From: Firm-13 sp037143795
GTDB lineage: Bacteria > Bacillota > Clostridia > Saccharofermentanales > Saccharofermentanaceae
DNA length: 64,000 nucleotides
Direction of reading: 5' to 3'
Assembly: GCA_037143795.1 (NCBI GenBank)
Contig: JBAWXZ010000009.1
Coordinates: 1 to 64,000, forward strand
Shown: positions 25,061 through 34,935 of the stretch, piece by piece
How positions within the stretch are numbered: position 1 is the first letter of the stretch
How the letters are laid out: each line of letters opens with the position of its first letter
Notes under the pieces: model-generated
Databases searched by the model: none
Seen by the model: the letters and a program-made list of their open reading frames with translations, nothing else
Told to the model about the DNA's origin: nothing
Made by a program: the position numbers and the translations under genes

Positions 25061-26290
25061 TCAGCCGATCTTGACGCGGTGATATATTTTTTTGCCTTTA
25101 CGTATGATAGCCTCTTCAGCGGTGAAGTCCCTGGCAGTAAGTATATAGAAAGGATCCTCAACGACAGCATCGTTCAGGTAAATACCATTTCCGGCAATCA
25201 GACGCTTGCCTTCACCTTTTGAAGCTGTAAGTTTGGCTCTGCAAAGGAAATCCAGCAAAGAAAGACCGGCTGCAATTTCATCAGCTGTAACAATTGTCGT
25301 AGCCATATCATCAGAACGCCCGCCTTTTTCGAAAAGGTCTTCCGTCTGTTTCTTTACCGCTTCGGCCAGTTCTTCGCCATGGACAATTTTTGTAACTTCA
25401 TAGGCCAGGCGTTTTTTGGCTTCATTGGTAGCAGCGTCAGAGAGTTTTGCATATTCGGCAATCTCATCGAGAGGGAGGAATGTAAGCAGCTTCATGCACT
25501 TGATGACGTCGGCGTCATCAACATTTCTCCAATACTGGTAGAACTCGAACGGAGTTGTCTTATTGGGATCCAGCCAGACAGCACCTTTGGCGGTCTTGCC
25601 CATCTTTTTGCCTTCACTGTTCGTGAGAAGCGTAAATGTGAGCCCAAAAGCCTCGCCCTGTTCCTTGCGCCGGATCAGTTCAACGCCGCCAAGGATATTT
25701 GACCACTGGTCGTCGCCGCCAAGCTGCATCGTGCAGGCATAATTCTTATATAGGTAGAGGAAGTCATAACTCTGCATCAGCATATAGTTAAATTCTAGAA
25801 AAGAAAGACCTTTCTCAAGGCGCTGTTTGTAACAGTCAAAAGTAAGCATGCGGTTGACGGAAAAATGCGGGCCGATATCACGCAGGAACTCAACATAATT
25901 GAGCTTTAAGAGCCAATCTGCATTATTAACAATCGTCGCACGTCCATTGGTAAAATCAACCACGGTACCCATCTGTTCCACAAAACGAGACACATTATAC
26001 TGAATCGTCTCAACTGTCATCATCTGGCGCATATCCGAACGTCCGCTCGGATCACCGATCATTCCGGTACCGCCGCCCATAAGAGCAATCGGGTGGTGGC
26101 CAGCCTGCTGCATATGACTCATAACCATCATCTGAACAAAATGTCCGACATGAAGACTATCTGCGGTGGGATCAAAGCCGATATAAAAAGAAACACCCGG
26201 CTTAGACAATTTTTCGTAGATTTCGTCTCTGTGCGTAGCCTGTGAAATATATCCGCGGGCTTCCAAAGTATCAAAAACATTGGTCGACAT
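25061..26290 (-). CDS. tyrS: Tyrosyl-tRNA synthetase
   Basis: This class I synthetase has FYIGFDPTADSLHVGH (HIGH motif) and KKMGKTAKGAVWLD (the KMSKS motif, in its usual TyrS form), and a C-terminal S4-like RNA-binding domain (LLDFLCRAKLTASKGEGKRLI). It charges tRNA-Tyr. Three ATG codons cluster at 26305, 26293 and 26290. The last is preferred because GGGGGA stands 8 bases upstream and because family members usually start MxTNVFDTL. No T-box element was found upstream. Confidence 0.96.
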   Translation of the reverse strand: MSTNVFDTLEARGYISQATHRDEIYEKLSKPGVSFYIGFDPTADSLHVGHFVQMMVMSHMQQAGHHPIALMGGGTGMIGDPSGRSDMRQMMTVETIQYNVSRFVEQMGTVVDFTNGRATIVNNADWLLKLNYVEFLRDIGPHFSVNRMLTFDCYKQRLEKGLSFLEFNYMLMQSYDFLYLYKNYACTMQLGGDDQWSNILGGVELIRRKEQGEAFGLTFTLLTNSEGKKMGKTAKGAVWLDPNKTTPFEFYQYWRNVDDADVIKCMKLLTFLPLDEIAEYAKLSDAATNEAKKRLAYEVTKIVHGEELAEAVKKQTEDLFEKGGRSDDMATTIVTADEIAAGLSLLDFLCRAKLTASKGEGKRLIAGNGIYLNDAVVEDPFYILTARDFTAEEAIIRKGKKIYHRVKIG

Positions 26291-26322
26291 CATATGATCC
26301 CCCATTTCCTGGAAAATTACAC

Positions 26323-26334
26323 CGGGAATTCCCG
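26323..26334. promoter_or_regulatory. 12-bp perfect palindrome upstream of tyrS
   Basis: CGGGAATTCCCG is a perfect palindrome 33 bases before the tyrS start. It could be a protein-binding site or a small hairpin. No regulator is implied by the neighbours. Confidence 0.3.
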
Positions 26335-26519
26335 AAGTATCGAACTATTTTACCGCATGTGTGGAAGAAAAGTCAAAGAAGTTATAGCAGAATTGTAGCA
26401 GTGAGATGCAATAATTTGTAATTTTTTCAGGGGATTTACCCTGCAGTATGTATAAAAATCCCTGTTGCTTACAATCTTGTTTTCCTGATGCATAAATTTG
26501 AACAAAAGCCAGGACCCAC

Positions 26520-28445
26520 TCATGTTCGGACAACATGATATATAGTCAGATACCCGAGGTAATTCTTTACAACAAATGAATCAACAATGAAATATCCCCT
26601 GTTCCCGAGTGCTGTACAATATGCATTTCCATCTTCCCGTGCAGGAATGACCAGATAAAAATCATCAACCAGGTCAAGTACTTTGTCAGATAAAATATCC
26701 GAACTTAAACACGAAGAAATATTTGGGAGAAAAATATCTTTACCATTATTGTCATAAGTTCTTTTCTGGTGAACCGGATCCCAATAGACCGGATTTGTTG
26801 AAAGCCTTGCGTCGCCGATTAGATTTAATTCATACCAGTTGTCGTCAGTTGTTAAAAAATAATCATATTTATCCGGATTGATTTTTTTCATCATCTGGTC
26901 CAATAAATTATCCGAATAGTTATATGTGAAATTGTATACATACAATTCGCCTACGTAACGCTCATTGTTATATTTGGTTGGAGAGTAGATGTATTGATAT
27001 CCTAAATTGATTTTTTCATGGCCGGCGATAAGTGTAGGGTCCAGATTGAAGTAGTTCTGAAGCAAAAACAACAGAATCAGTACGCCCATCATGATTTTAA
27101 CTACCAGTTGATGCCTCCAAATATACGATATGGTCCCTACACTTACAAGACTTAAAAGAATTGTAAAGCACACATTATAACGTGGGCACATAACCGTTAT
27201 GAAAAGGCAGGAAAAAATCAGATAAACAAATGAACTCAGAATAATTCCGGTAAGAATTGAGAAATCAGTCGATTCTTCAAAAAAATTACCAGCTGCAACT
27301 TTCGTTTTTCTGAAAAAATAAACGAAAACAGCTATAACGAACAAAAGTGTTACAATCCACAAAAAATTCCAAAACAGACCCTGTCCCAGCCGTGCCGAAA
27401 TGTAATTAAAGTTAAATCCAAAACAATGTTCACCGCCATTATCCCAGCGAAAAGGAGATTTATTTGTAAATGATTCACCGAATGTCAGCCGTTTTAAGAC
27501 GAGTGCATAGTAAGCAAACAAAAGCGGCGCCAAACTATAAAGCAACAAACGTCGTGGAAATAGATAAATCTTCAGTTTTGTAAAATAATTTGAACCCTCT
27601 GTCCTGACGGCGCGAATAAGAATGGCGGACACAAGAAAAGAGCCTGCAAAAAGAATGCCTGTCTCTTTGGAGAAAACAAGAAGGACAGAAAAGAAAGCTG
27701 CCAAATAATCCAGTTCCCTTGCGAATGCATATATAAGAAACACAAAAAATAATGTAGTGAAGTAATCGGGATTAATATGGGAAAACAGTCCCAGAACATA
27801 AGGGCAGAATGCAAAAACAGAGGTTCCTGCTGCTTTAAGCCATGATGCTTTGCCGGGGAAAATCAGCCCCATAATTCCGTATAAACAGAAAATTGCTGCC
27901 AGGGAAAGAACCAGGGTAACACCGTATACGCCTACAACTTGCTTTGGAAAAAGCATTTCACCGGTACCAATGAATAAAGTTGTTCCCTGCATTGGATGCA
28001 AACACAAAGCAAAATTTGATAAAAAGGAATCAATTGTGTAAGTGAAATTTTCTGTAGCGTTAATTAGTGCACTATAATATGTTCCGGCATCATAACGCGG
28101 AATCAAAGAAAATTGGAGGCTGGCAAGGATAGTAAAAACAACAGAAACCACCGTAACAGGTATATATGATAAGAACTTCATTTTCAGATTCGGAGTATCT
28201 TCCAATGAAGCATTTTTCCTGCTCAATTGATATGACTTTACCCGTGTACAGGCTGATATAATTGTAAAAAGCAGCCCGCCATTTAAAAGAAACAGAAGAA
28301 TCACCAAACAGGGAACAGATAGATTTATCTTACCGCGGAGTAAAACAGCAGCATCAAAAAAAGATACAAAAGGAGCGAGAATAATCGCGAACTGAATCCG
28401 AAAAAGGAATGCGTGATATTGGCCTTTTGTGTTTTTCATATTCAT
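26520..28445 (-). CDS. Large GT-C-like membrane protein (paralogue of 38835-40775)
   Basis: The 641-residue product has about a dozen membrane segments and a soluble C-terminal part of about 140 residues. The first loop contains PRYDAGTYY and the middle FSKETGILF, giving a GT-C-like arrangement with a possible catalytic Asp after helix 3. It is strongly similar along its whole length to the 646-residue protein encoded at 38835-40775 (shared FFDAA.L.RG.INLSVP, AAGT.VFAFCPYVLGLFSHINPDYF and WDPVHQKRTY). The start codon overlaps the stop codon of tmcAL by four bases, so translation is coupled. It probably glycosylates a wall or surface component. No family name is certain. Confidence 0.7.
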   Translation of the reverse strand: MNMKNTKGQYHAFLFRIQFAIILAPFVSFFDAAVLLRGKINLSVPCLVILLFLLNGGLLFTIISACTRVKSYQLSRKNASLEDTPNLKMKFLSYIPVTVVSVVFTILASLQFSLIPRYDAGTYYSALINATENFTYTIDSFLSNFALCLHPMQGTTLFIGTGEMLFPKQVVGVYGVTLVLSLAAIFCLYGIMGLIFPGKASWLKAAGTSVFAFCPYVLGLFSHINPDYFTTLFFVFLIYAFARELDYLAAFFSVLLVFSKETGILFAGSFLVSAILIRAVRTEGSNYFTKLKIYLFPRRLLLYSLAPLLFAYYALVLKRLTFGESFTNKSPFRWDNGGEHCFGFNFNYISARLGQGLFWNFLWIVTLLFVIAVFVYFFRKTKVAAGNFFEESTDFSILTGIILSSFVYLIFSCLFITVMCPRYNVCFTILLSLVSVGTISYIWRHQLVVKIMMGVLILLFLLQNYFNLDPTLIAGHEKINLGYQYIYSPTKYNNERYVGELYVYNFTYNYSDNLLDQMMKKINPDKYDYFLTTDDNWYELNLIGDARLSTNPVYWDPVHQKRTYDNNGKDIFLPNISSCLSSDILSDKVLDLVDDFYLVIPAREDGNAYCTALGNRGYFIVDSFVVKNYLGYLTIYHVVRT

Positions 28446-29749
28446 TTGATAACAACCTTGCCCTTGATCCGGATCACGGACCTTTCATATTCGTCACCAT
28501 AAATATATCCGGCTTTAAGTCCCCAAAGATCGGTGCTTAGAAGATCAAGCTCCGCCATACGGGAGAGTTTTTCATTCTGCCCATACTCCAGAAAGTCCGA
28601 CGCTTTATCAATCTGAGGAAGGGATGCTGTCTTTTTCATCAGTCGAAGCAGGTATCTTCCGCGCTCGGAGAATCCGAGTATTCGAAGATATTCAGGAGAA
28701 GAAAGGGAAGCAAGGTCAGCTGCTGTCTGCCCCAGAAGAAGCGAGATCAGTGCACGGTTGATTCGTGTTCCTGCATACCGCTTTGTATCGGACAAGGCAC
28801 GGAATGATTCCGGCAAATCTTCTTTTGAGCAGTTCCTCAGACCGGCGACCGCATTTTTAAGCCTGTGCGAGACCTGGTCTCCCATATAGGCCAGTCCGTC
28901 AAGCTGGGCAGTCGTACGGGAACGCAGTGCGAGGATTGTTTCCGGTATAAAGTCAGATGCAAGAACCGGCCGGATGCCGTTTGACCACTCGGATAACAGG
29001 GGGGAAAGCGACTCGGGAGGCATCTTTCCCGCTAATTGCCCGGCAAGCTGCGAAACACTGAAAACACCTTTGACGACTGACTTTGTAACAGTGTTACGAA
29101 TAGCTGAGGCACTGGCATTTTCGTTTGTCATGGATATATCATGATAGCCGGCTCCGTAACGGAGAAGAACGGACGGTTTGATTCCGGAACCGCTTTTTTT
29201 GAGGGCAATGAGGTACTCAAGTGCGAGAATCGTATTTGGCATTTTAAGTAGTGCTGCGCATTTTTCAGCTATTTCTGAGTTCCCGATAGCGACAAGATAG
29301 GCTGTCAGGGCAAGTTCCCTGGCTTTGGCATATGAGTGACCGTCCTTCAGGCCGGCTTTTAATAATAATGTATAGGGAAGGCTTTCGTCGCTGAGAATAC
29401 CGGCCAGGATGTTAAGCAGGGAAAGGTCAATGAATTCGCTTCCGAAATAGAGATCGGTAACAATTCCGGTCGCCTGCAGAAGACCTACCGCTCCTTGTGC
29501 GAAGCGTTCAGCTGATGCACATGCATATGTGAAAGGGATCTCGATGACAAGATCAACGCCACATTGCAGCGCAGCCTGTGCACGGGTCCATTTGCTTGCA
29601 ATTGCAGGCTCTCCCCGTTGTACGAAGCTGCCGCTCATTACAGCTACTATGGCTGTGTCTTCACCGAAAAGTTCATGTGCTTTCTGAAGCTGATAGGCAT
29701 GCCCCAAATGGAATGGATTATATTCAGCAATTATTCCGATGACCTTCAT
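28442..29749 (-). CDS. tmcAL: tRNA(Met) cytidine acetate ligase TmcAL (YlbM)
   Basis: The product starts MKVIGIIAEYNPFHLGH, the nucleotidyltransferase HIGH-like site, followed by SGSFVQRGEPAIASKW and the Gly-Tyr-His segment GAGYHDISM. This is the TmcAL family, which makes N4-acetylcytidine at the wobble position of elongator tRNA-Met using acetate and ATP. The ATG at 29749 is preferred over a GTG at 29761 because AGGTG lies 9 bases upstream. It is first in a two-gene unit with the GT-C-like gene. Acetate made by the nearby pta-ackA pathway is its substrate, though this proximity may be chance. Confidence 0.93.
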   Translation of the reverse strand: MKVIGIIAEYNPFHLGHAYQLQKAHELFGEDTAIVAVMSGSFVQRGEPAIASKWTRAQAALQCGVDLVIEIPFTYACASAERFAQGAVGLLQATGIVTDLYFGSEFIDLSLLNILAGILSDESLPYTLLLKAGLKDGHSYAKARELALTAYLVAIGNSEIAEKCAALLKMPNTILALEYLIALKKSGSGIKPSVLLRYGAGYHDISMTNENASASAIRNTVTKSVVKGVFSVSQLAGQLAGKMPPESLSPLLSEWSNGIRPVLASDFIPETILALRSRTTAQLDGLAYMGDQVSHRLKNAVAGLRNCSKEDLPESFRALSDTKRYAGTRINRALISLLLGQTAADLASLSSPEYLRILGFSERGRYLLRLMKKTASLPQIDKASDFLEYGQNEKLSRMAELDLLSTDLWGLKAGYIYGDEYERSVIRIKGKVVIK

Positions 29750-29912
29750 GATTGAATACACCTGCCTTTTCGGTTGAGTGTGATAAAATAAGGGTGTTTA
29801 TTGCCCTGACAGACAATACAAGTAAGGATCAATGTTTTTATTTTACACGGATTGGATTCATTATGATACCCCGTGTATATGGCGCAGTAACAGGTCCCTT
29901 TGGAGGATTATC

Positions 29913-31265
29913 ATGAAAAGAAGTTCAAATAGATCTGCATCAATACAAAAAAGACCGCGGAAAATCTATTACCTGATTCCTGCCGGTCTGATTATTATCA
30001 TCGGCATTGTGCTGTTGAGCCTGTATCTGAACGGTTTTTTCTATAACCGCAGGGCCGTTCAGGTCAGGACGGATTCTCCCAATGAAGACATAACATCTCT
30101 TTCCCGCAGTGCAAAGATCGTGACGGCCGATATGCTGTCCCATTCACTTACCCTGCTGTCAAAACAGATGAATATTTCTCCCTACGTAGTGAGCTGGTAT
30201 GCCCTTCCCGGCAGTATCAGCAGTATCACAAGCCTTGCATCCGCATACATCACATCAGAGGATCAGGTCAATTTGCTCCGTTGCTATGTGAAAAACGGAA
30301 ATAAGGATGCAGCAAAAGATCTTGCAAAATCGATAACGGATGATTTCACCGGTGAAGGCGGATATCTTGTTCCGGTCAGAAAAGTATCGGAACTTGCTTC
30401 CGCAGGAACGGCGCAGCCGGTTTTCCCGGCGAATCCTGATTATGAAGAATTGCCGGCGTTGTCTGCCTGTTCGATGGAGTCAACCGTGGAATATTTGAGG
30501 GCACTGCTGGAGTACTATCAAAAGTGGGGGCAGGCTTCGGACTGGACCCGGATTGAGAAGCTGGCATCACTTCTGTATGCTGAGGACGGAACATTTTTTG
30601 AGGATCTGACTATTTCAGCTGCAGTACCCTCGCTGATGCCAACCGGACCAGGTCAGGATATCGTATCAACGGTTGAAGGCCAGGTATCGACCGGCGGCAG
30701 TTTTTCGACGCTGACGCTCGCTTCACTGGATCTTGAAGTCTTCCGGATGCTCAGCAGCGCTGACAGTAAATACCAGCCGCTTTATGACAAGGCGCTCACC
30801 ATTCTTACGGGAGCAATGATTTCAGATGATATTCCGCTTTTTGCCATTGGCTACACACAGAGTTCGGCAGGATACGTGTATTATAGCGGAGATCAAATCC
30901 AGGCCGATCTGGTGTCATCGCTGAAAGTCACACTGCATCTGGCGGAAGAAGGCAAAGCACCGCAAAAAACAATTTTGTGGATCAAGGAACAACTGTATAA
31001 CCAGGGTCTCCTGTACCGCAGTTATGACCTGATATCAGGGCAGGCAACAACTGATGCGGAGTCTGTGGAAGCATACGGTATCATTCTGCAAATTGCGCGT
31101 GCAGTGGATGATACGGATCTTTACAGCAAATCACTGGCCCGTCTGGAGTGGCACCTTGCGACAAATTCGACAAGTACCGCAAGAAGCACAGTCTTCCGGC
31201 AGCTCGACAATTCCAGGGTGGTAGTTTATGCCAAAGATAATCTCGAAGCGCTGCTGGGTGTTTAG
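29913..31265 (+). CDS. Membrane-anchored extracytoplasmic protein, GH8-like fold suspected
   Basis: A basic N-terminus is followed by one hydrophobic helix (about residues 20-41) and a 400-residue domain without further membrane segments, so the protein is anchored outside the cell. The helical repeat pattern and segments such as SEDQVNLLRCYVKNG, LLYAEDGTFFEDLT and LASLDLEVFRMLS resemble six-hairpin glycosidases like GH8, but no catalytic Glu/Asp pair could be assigned. The function is therefore open. The start follows GGAGGA at 29902-29907. It is alone, divergent from tmcAL. Confidence 0.6.
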   Translation: MKRSSNRSASIQKRPRKIYYLIPAGLIIIIGIVLLSLYLNGFFYNRRAVQVRTDSPNEDITSLSRSAKIVTADMLSHSLTLLSKQMNISPYVVSWYALPGSISSITSLASAYITSEDQVNLLRCYVKNGNKDAAKDLAKSITDDFTGEGGYLVPVRKVSELASAGTAQPVFPANPDYEELPALSACSMESTVEYLRALLEYYQKWGQASDWTRIEKLASLLYAEDGTFFEDLTISAAVPSLMPTGPGQDIVSTVEGQVSTGGSFSTLTLASLDLEVFRMLSSADSKYQPLYDKALTILTGAMISDDIPLFAIGYTQSSAGYVYYSGDQIQADLVSSLKVTLHLAEEGKAPQKTILWIKEQLYNQGLLYRSYDLISGQATTDAESVEAYGIILQIARAVDDTDLYSKSLARLEWHLATNSTSTARSTVFRQLDNSRVVVYAKDNLEALLGV

Positions 31266-31352
31266 TTTCATGGTTCCAGGTGAAAACAGGATAAAAAATC
31301 ACATATATGCTAAAAAAATGAAAAGCAATTTGTAAACACGCCTGTTTTTCCA

Positions 31353-31381
31353 TTGTCTAGCCTGTTCTTTTTCTTTATACT
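31353..31381 (+). promoter_or_regulatory. pta promoter
   Basis: TTGTCT (31353-31358) and TATACT (31376-31381) are spaced by exactly 17 bases, 45 bases before the pta start codon. Confidence 0.65.
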
Positions 31382-31425
31382 AAGAACGTATTATTTGAGT
31401 TCAAAGAAAGAAAGAAGGAATTTTC

Positions 31426-32427
31426 ATGGCATTTATTGACACAATTATTGAAAAGGCCAAAGCAGCCAATAAGACGATTGTACTTCCCGAGGGCGAGGAT
31501 CCGCGTACCCTTGAGGCAGCTGCAAAGCTGATTGAACGTGGAATAGTAAAAGTAATCCTGATTGGAAACAAAGAGAAATTAAGCAGCAGCGCCGGGAAAT
31601 GGGATATTTCAGGAGCTGTTTTTGTTGATCCGCAAAACTATCCGCAATATGAAGAATATGTGGAAGCATTTGCACAGCTTAGAAAAAAGAAATTTGCAAC
31701 AATTGAAGAGGCACGGGAAAAAGCAAAGCTGCTCATGAGGGACGAAGTATACCTCGGCGTTATGATGGTAAAGATGGGTCTTGCCGATGGCATGGTCTCC
31801 GGCGCATGCCACAGCACCGCTGATACACTGAGACCTTCCCTTCAGATTTTAAAGACGGCTCCGGGTACAAAGCTCGTGTCGGCTTTTTTCATGATTATCG
31901 TTCCCAACTGTGAATACGGGGCGGACGGTGTATTCCTTTTCGCTGATTCCGGACTTGTTGAGAACCCGAGTGCTGATGATCTTTCCGAAATTGCACTTTC
32001 ATCCGCAAAAAGCTTCAAACAGCTGACTGAAATTGAGCCGAATGTTGCCATGCTCTCTTACTCGACATATGGCTCCGCACACTCCGTCCTGACAGAGAAG
32101 GTTGTCGAAGCAACCCGCCTGGCCAAAGAGAAGGCTCCGGAACTGAACCTTGACGGCGAGCTTCAGCTCGATGCCGCGATAGTTCCTTCCGTCGGCAGCA
32201 GCAAAGCCCCCGGCAGCCCGGTTGCAGGCAAAGCCAACGTTCTGATTTTCCCGGATCTTGATTCGGGTAATATCGGATATAAGCTTGCACAGCGTCTGGC
32301 AAAAGCTGAGGCATATGGACCTGTCACACAGGGAATAGCAGCTCCTGTGAATGATCTTTCCCGCGGATGTTCTGCTGATGATATTGTTGGTGTTGCAGCT
32401 ATTACAGCTGTTCAGGCAATTAAGTAA
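31426..32427 (+). CDS. pta: Phosphate acetyltransferase
   Basis: The 333-residue product is a short-form Pta: IVLPEGEDPRTLEAA at the start, GLADGMVSGACHSTADTLRP in the middle, SYSTYGSAHS and NVLIFPDLDSGNIGYKL toward the end. It converts acetyl-CoA and phosphate to acetyl phosphate and CoA. It forms a unit with ackA, which follows 91 bases later, to make ATP from acetyl-CoA, the standard route in fermentative Clostridia. A GAAGGAA sequence precedes the ATG. Confidence 0.97.
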   Translation: MAFIDTIIEKAKAANKTIVLPEGEDPRTLEAAAKLIERGIVKVILIGNKEKLSSSAGKWDISGAVFVDPQNYPQYEEYVEAFAQLRKKKFATIEEAREKAKLLMRDEVYLGVMMVKMGLADGMVSGACHSTADTLRPSLQILKTAPGTKLVSAFFMIIVPNCEYGADGVFLFADSGLVENPSADDLSEIALSSAKSFKQLTEIEPNVAMLSYSTYGSAHSVLTEKVVEATRLAKEKAPELNLDGELQLDAAIVPSVGSSKAPGSPVAGKANVLIFPDLDSGNIGYKLAQRLAKAEAYGPVTQGIAAPVNDLSRGCSADDIVGVAAITAVQAIK

Positions 32428-32463
32428 GAATAAGAAGAAGTAAAAATAATGTGGGCTGAACCG

Positions 32464-32489
32464 ACAAAAGCCGTGAGAGCGGCTTTTGT
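32464..32489 (+). terminator. Hairpin between pta and ackA
   Basis: ACAAAAGCCG (32464-32473) pairs perfectly with CGGCTTTTGT (32480-32489) around a six-base loop. The stem itself ends in TTTT but no T-run follows. It could be a partial terminator or a processing or stability element that sets the pta:ackA ratio. Confidence 0.55.
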
Positions 32490-32518
32490 GCCGGAATGCC
32501 TGATAAAAGGAGTCGCAA

Positions 32519-33721
32519 ATGAAAGTACTGGTAATCAACGCAGGAAGCTCTTCCCTTAAATATTCGTTTTTTGAATCCGACACAGGAGCGGTTCTTGCAA
32601 AAGGCGGAGCAGAAAGAATCGGTCTCGACAATGCCTGTATCGTTCATGTCAAGGGAGATAATGAAAAGGTAACAATCATGGAAGATCTTCCGGACCATAA
32701 GGAAGCTGTTGAGAAAGTGCTCGAGATTCTTACGAGCCCTGACCTCGGCGTTATCAGTTCCATGATGGAGATTGATGCAGTCGGCCACCGTGTCGTTCAC
32801 GGCGGTGAGAAATTTTCACATTCCGTCGTTATCACACCTTCCGTGAAGGGTGCCATCCGTGCCTGCTTTGATCTTGCACCTCTTCATAATCCGCCCAACA
32901 TGACCGGTATCGAGGCATGCGAAGCAGCAATGCCCGGGGTCCCGCAGGTTGCTGTATTTGACACTGCTTTCCACCAGACAATGCCTGCTGCCGCTTATAT
33001 GTATGCACTTCCTTACGAACTGTATGAAGAATACCGTGTCCGCCGTTACGGCTTTCATGGCACGTCACATGGTTATGTTGCAATGCGTGCAGCTGCCATG
33101 CTGGGAAAACCGATTGAGGAACTTAAAATAATAACCTGTCACCTCGGAAACGGTTCTTCGATCGCCGCTGTAAAGAACGGTGAAAGTGTCGATACATCAA
33201 TGGGCCTTACTCCTCTTGCCGGTATTTGCATGGGCACAAGATGCGGTGATATTGATCCTGCCATTGTGTCCTTCATCATGCAAAAAGAAGGACTCGACAT
33301 GAAGGGCATTAACAATCTGATGAATAAGAAGTCCGGTGTCATGGGCATATCCGGCATATCTTCCGACTTCCGTGATCTGTATGCCGCCGCTGATGGAGGC
33401 AACAAGAGAGCGCGTCTTGCGCTTGATATGTTCATATATCAGTGCAAAAAGTTTATCGGTTCCTATGCTGCCGCGATGGGCGGCGTCGATGCAGTCGTCT
33501 TCACGGCTGGAATCGGTGAGAACACATATCAGATTCGTGAGGGCGCTGTTGAAGGACTCGGCTTTATGGGTATTGAAATCAACAAGGAGATGAACAAGGG
33601 AACCAGGGGAGTGGAGAAGAATGTATCCGCAGCCGGTTCTAAAGTTCAGGTACTTGTAATCCCGACCAATGAGGAGCTTGCGATTGCCAAGGAAACCGAA
33701 AAACTCACAAAAAAGAATTAA
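32519..33721 (+). CDS. ackA: Acetate kinase
   Basis: The 400-residue product has the ASKHA-fold signatures: VLVINAGSSSLKYSFFE at the start, GHRVVHGGEKF, FDTAFHQTMP, RRYGFHGTSHGYV, and FTAGIGENTYQIRE near the end. It transfers phosphate from acetyl phosphate to ADP. The start follows AAGGAG. A terminator lies after it, so pta-ackA is a closed two-gene unit. Confidence 0.97.
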   Translation: MKVLVINAGSSSLKYSFFESDTGAVLAKGGAERIGLDNACIVHVKGDNEKVTIMEDLPDHKEAVEKVLEILTSPDLGVISSMMEIDAVGHRVVHGGEKFSHSVVITPSVKGAIRACFDLAPLHNPPNMTGIEACEAAMPGVPQVAVFDTAFHQTMPAAAYMYALPYELYEEYRVRRYGFHGTSHGYVAMRAAAMLGKPIEELKIITCHLGNGSSIAAVKNGESVDTSMGLTPLAGICMGTRCGDIDPAIVSFIMQKEGLDMKGINNLMNKKSGVMGISGISSDFRDLYAAADGGNKRARLALDMFIYQCKKFIGSYAAAMGGVDAVVFTAGIGENTYQIREGAVEGLGFMGIEINKEMNKGTRGVEKNVSAAGSKVQVLVIPTNEELAIAKETEKLTKKN

Positions 33722-33764
33722 ATTAAAATCGTTGCACCATGCTTTAATTATTGAATAATACAGG

Positions 33765-33796
33765 AAATGCCGTTGACTTTGTCACGGCATTTTTTG
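33765..33796 (+). terminator. Terminator after ackA
   Basis: AAATGCCG (33765-33772) pairs with CGGCATTT (33785-33792), extended by a partially paired GTTGAC/GTCAC region, and is followed by a T-run to 33795. Confidence 0.85.
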
Positions 33797-33832
33797 CATT
33801 GGAAGGAGCTTAATGACACTGAGGATAATATT

Positions 33833-34906
33833 ATGAATAATGAAAACGCATCGGGCCTGAAAAAAACAGTTGATCCATACTGGCAGTTTGTCAGAGGAAT
33901 ATGCATCATTTTTGTTATACTGATTCACGGCAAAGATGGTCTGAAATTTGAAAATGCTCTGGCTGGTTCCTGGAATTTCGATTATTGGCTTGTCTTACGG
34001 CAAGTGATTAATTTTCCTGTTGCGGTTTTCTTTTTTCTTGCAGGATATTTTTCCAACGTGGATGAAACAAAACAAAAAAATCCCCGGCATATTTTAAAAA
34101 GACTGGAAAGACTGGTTATTCCTTTTTACATCTGGTCACTTATTTATACATTGATAAATGTCGTAAAATCAAGAGAGAAAATGGATATTGGAAAGACGGT
34201 CGTAGATTTTCTTTTTGGGCTTTCGGCATCACCTCTTTACTATGTATTTGTACTTGTCCAACTGGTATTATTAACACCGATTCTGATTAAGCTCATTAAT
34301 AGAAATAAAGGTATCACTATCCTGTTTCTTATAACACCGGTGTATCTGGTGTTCATCTACATATACACGATTGCTTTTGATGGTCAGCCGGACCTCTACC
34401 GGCTGCCGTTCCTCCCCTGGTTTCTATTCTTTTTTATAGGAATCCGGATGAAAATTCGAGGATATAAACCGATTTTCAAAACAAGGCAGCTTACATATTC
34501 GATTATTTTTTGTATTATAACTTTGGGTTTAAGTATCGCGGAAGGATATGGATTAATTCTTGCAGGTTATCCTTCCGGTTTTGCCAGCAGTCAGATCAAG
34601 GGGTCCACTTTTCTTTTTGCGCTTTCCATTATTAATTTACTGATGGTCATCAAGCCCCGTTTTGAAACACATAAAGTCAGGATGTTAATCAAAATCGGTG
34701 ATCATTCATATGGGATTTACTATGTTCATCTTATCTGGATCATGACATTTGAATGGATTACTTCGTTTTTCCCTGTATTAGATAATATATTGCCTCTATT
34801 TCAACTGGTTCAGTTTCTCTTTACGATCACAATGAGCATGATGTCTATTCTGATTGTCCGAAAATTTCTGGGCGAAAAATCTGCAAGGAAATATCTGGGC
34901 TTTTAA
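33833..34906 (+). CDS. Acyltransferase family 3 (OafA-like) membrane protein
   Basis: The 357-residue product has about ten membrane segments. Near the start YWQFVRGICIIFVILIHGKDG and FPVAVFFFLAGYF follow the acyltransferase 3 pattern, with the His in helix 1 (IHG) that is needed for catalysis. Such proteins add acetyl groups to surface polysaccharides or wall glycans. The ATG at 33833 is in frame after a GAGG at 33821; upstream frame extension overlaps the ackA terminator and is not used. It may modify the glycans made by the nearby GT-C-like proteins, which is inference. Confidence 0.82.
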   Translation: MNNENASGLKKTVDPYWQFVRGICIIFVILIHGKDGLKFENALAGSWNFDYWLVLRQVINFPVAVFFFLAGYFSNVDETKQKNPRHILKRLERLVIPFYIWSLIYTLINVVKSREKMDIGKTVVDFLFGLSASPLYYVFVLVQLVLLTPILIKLINRNKGITILFLITPVYLVFIYIYTIAFDGQPDLYRLPFLPWFLFFFIGIRMKIRGYKPIFKTRQLTYSIIFCIITLGLSIAEGYGLILAGYPSGFASSQIKGSTFLFALSIINLLMVIKPRFETHKVRMLIKIGDHSYGIYYVHLIWIMTFEWITSFFPVLDNILPLFQLVQFLFTITMSMMSILIVRKFLGEKSARKYLGF

Positions 34907-34935
34907 GAATCCGATGACAACCGTAAATCCTGATC

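Noticed and set aside
25061..26290. KMGKT instead of KMSKS in tyrosyl-tRNA synthetase as a lost motif
   Set aside because: This form is normal in many bacterial TyrS enzymes.
26291..26519. T-box element upstream of tyrS
   Set aside because: No sequence matching the T-box antiterminator consensus (AGGGTGGNACCGCG) occurs on the minus strand; the same holds upstream of proS.
26345..26536. 63-codon frame between tyrS and the GT-C-like gene
   Set aside because: Low-complexity-free but without ribosome binding site or recognisable pattern; it overlaps the end of the upstream gene.
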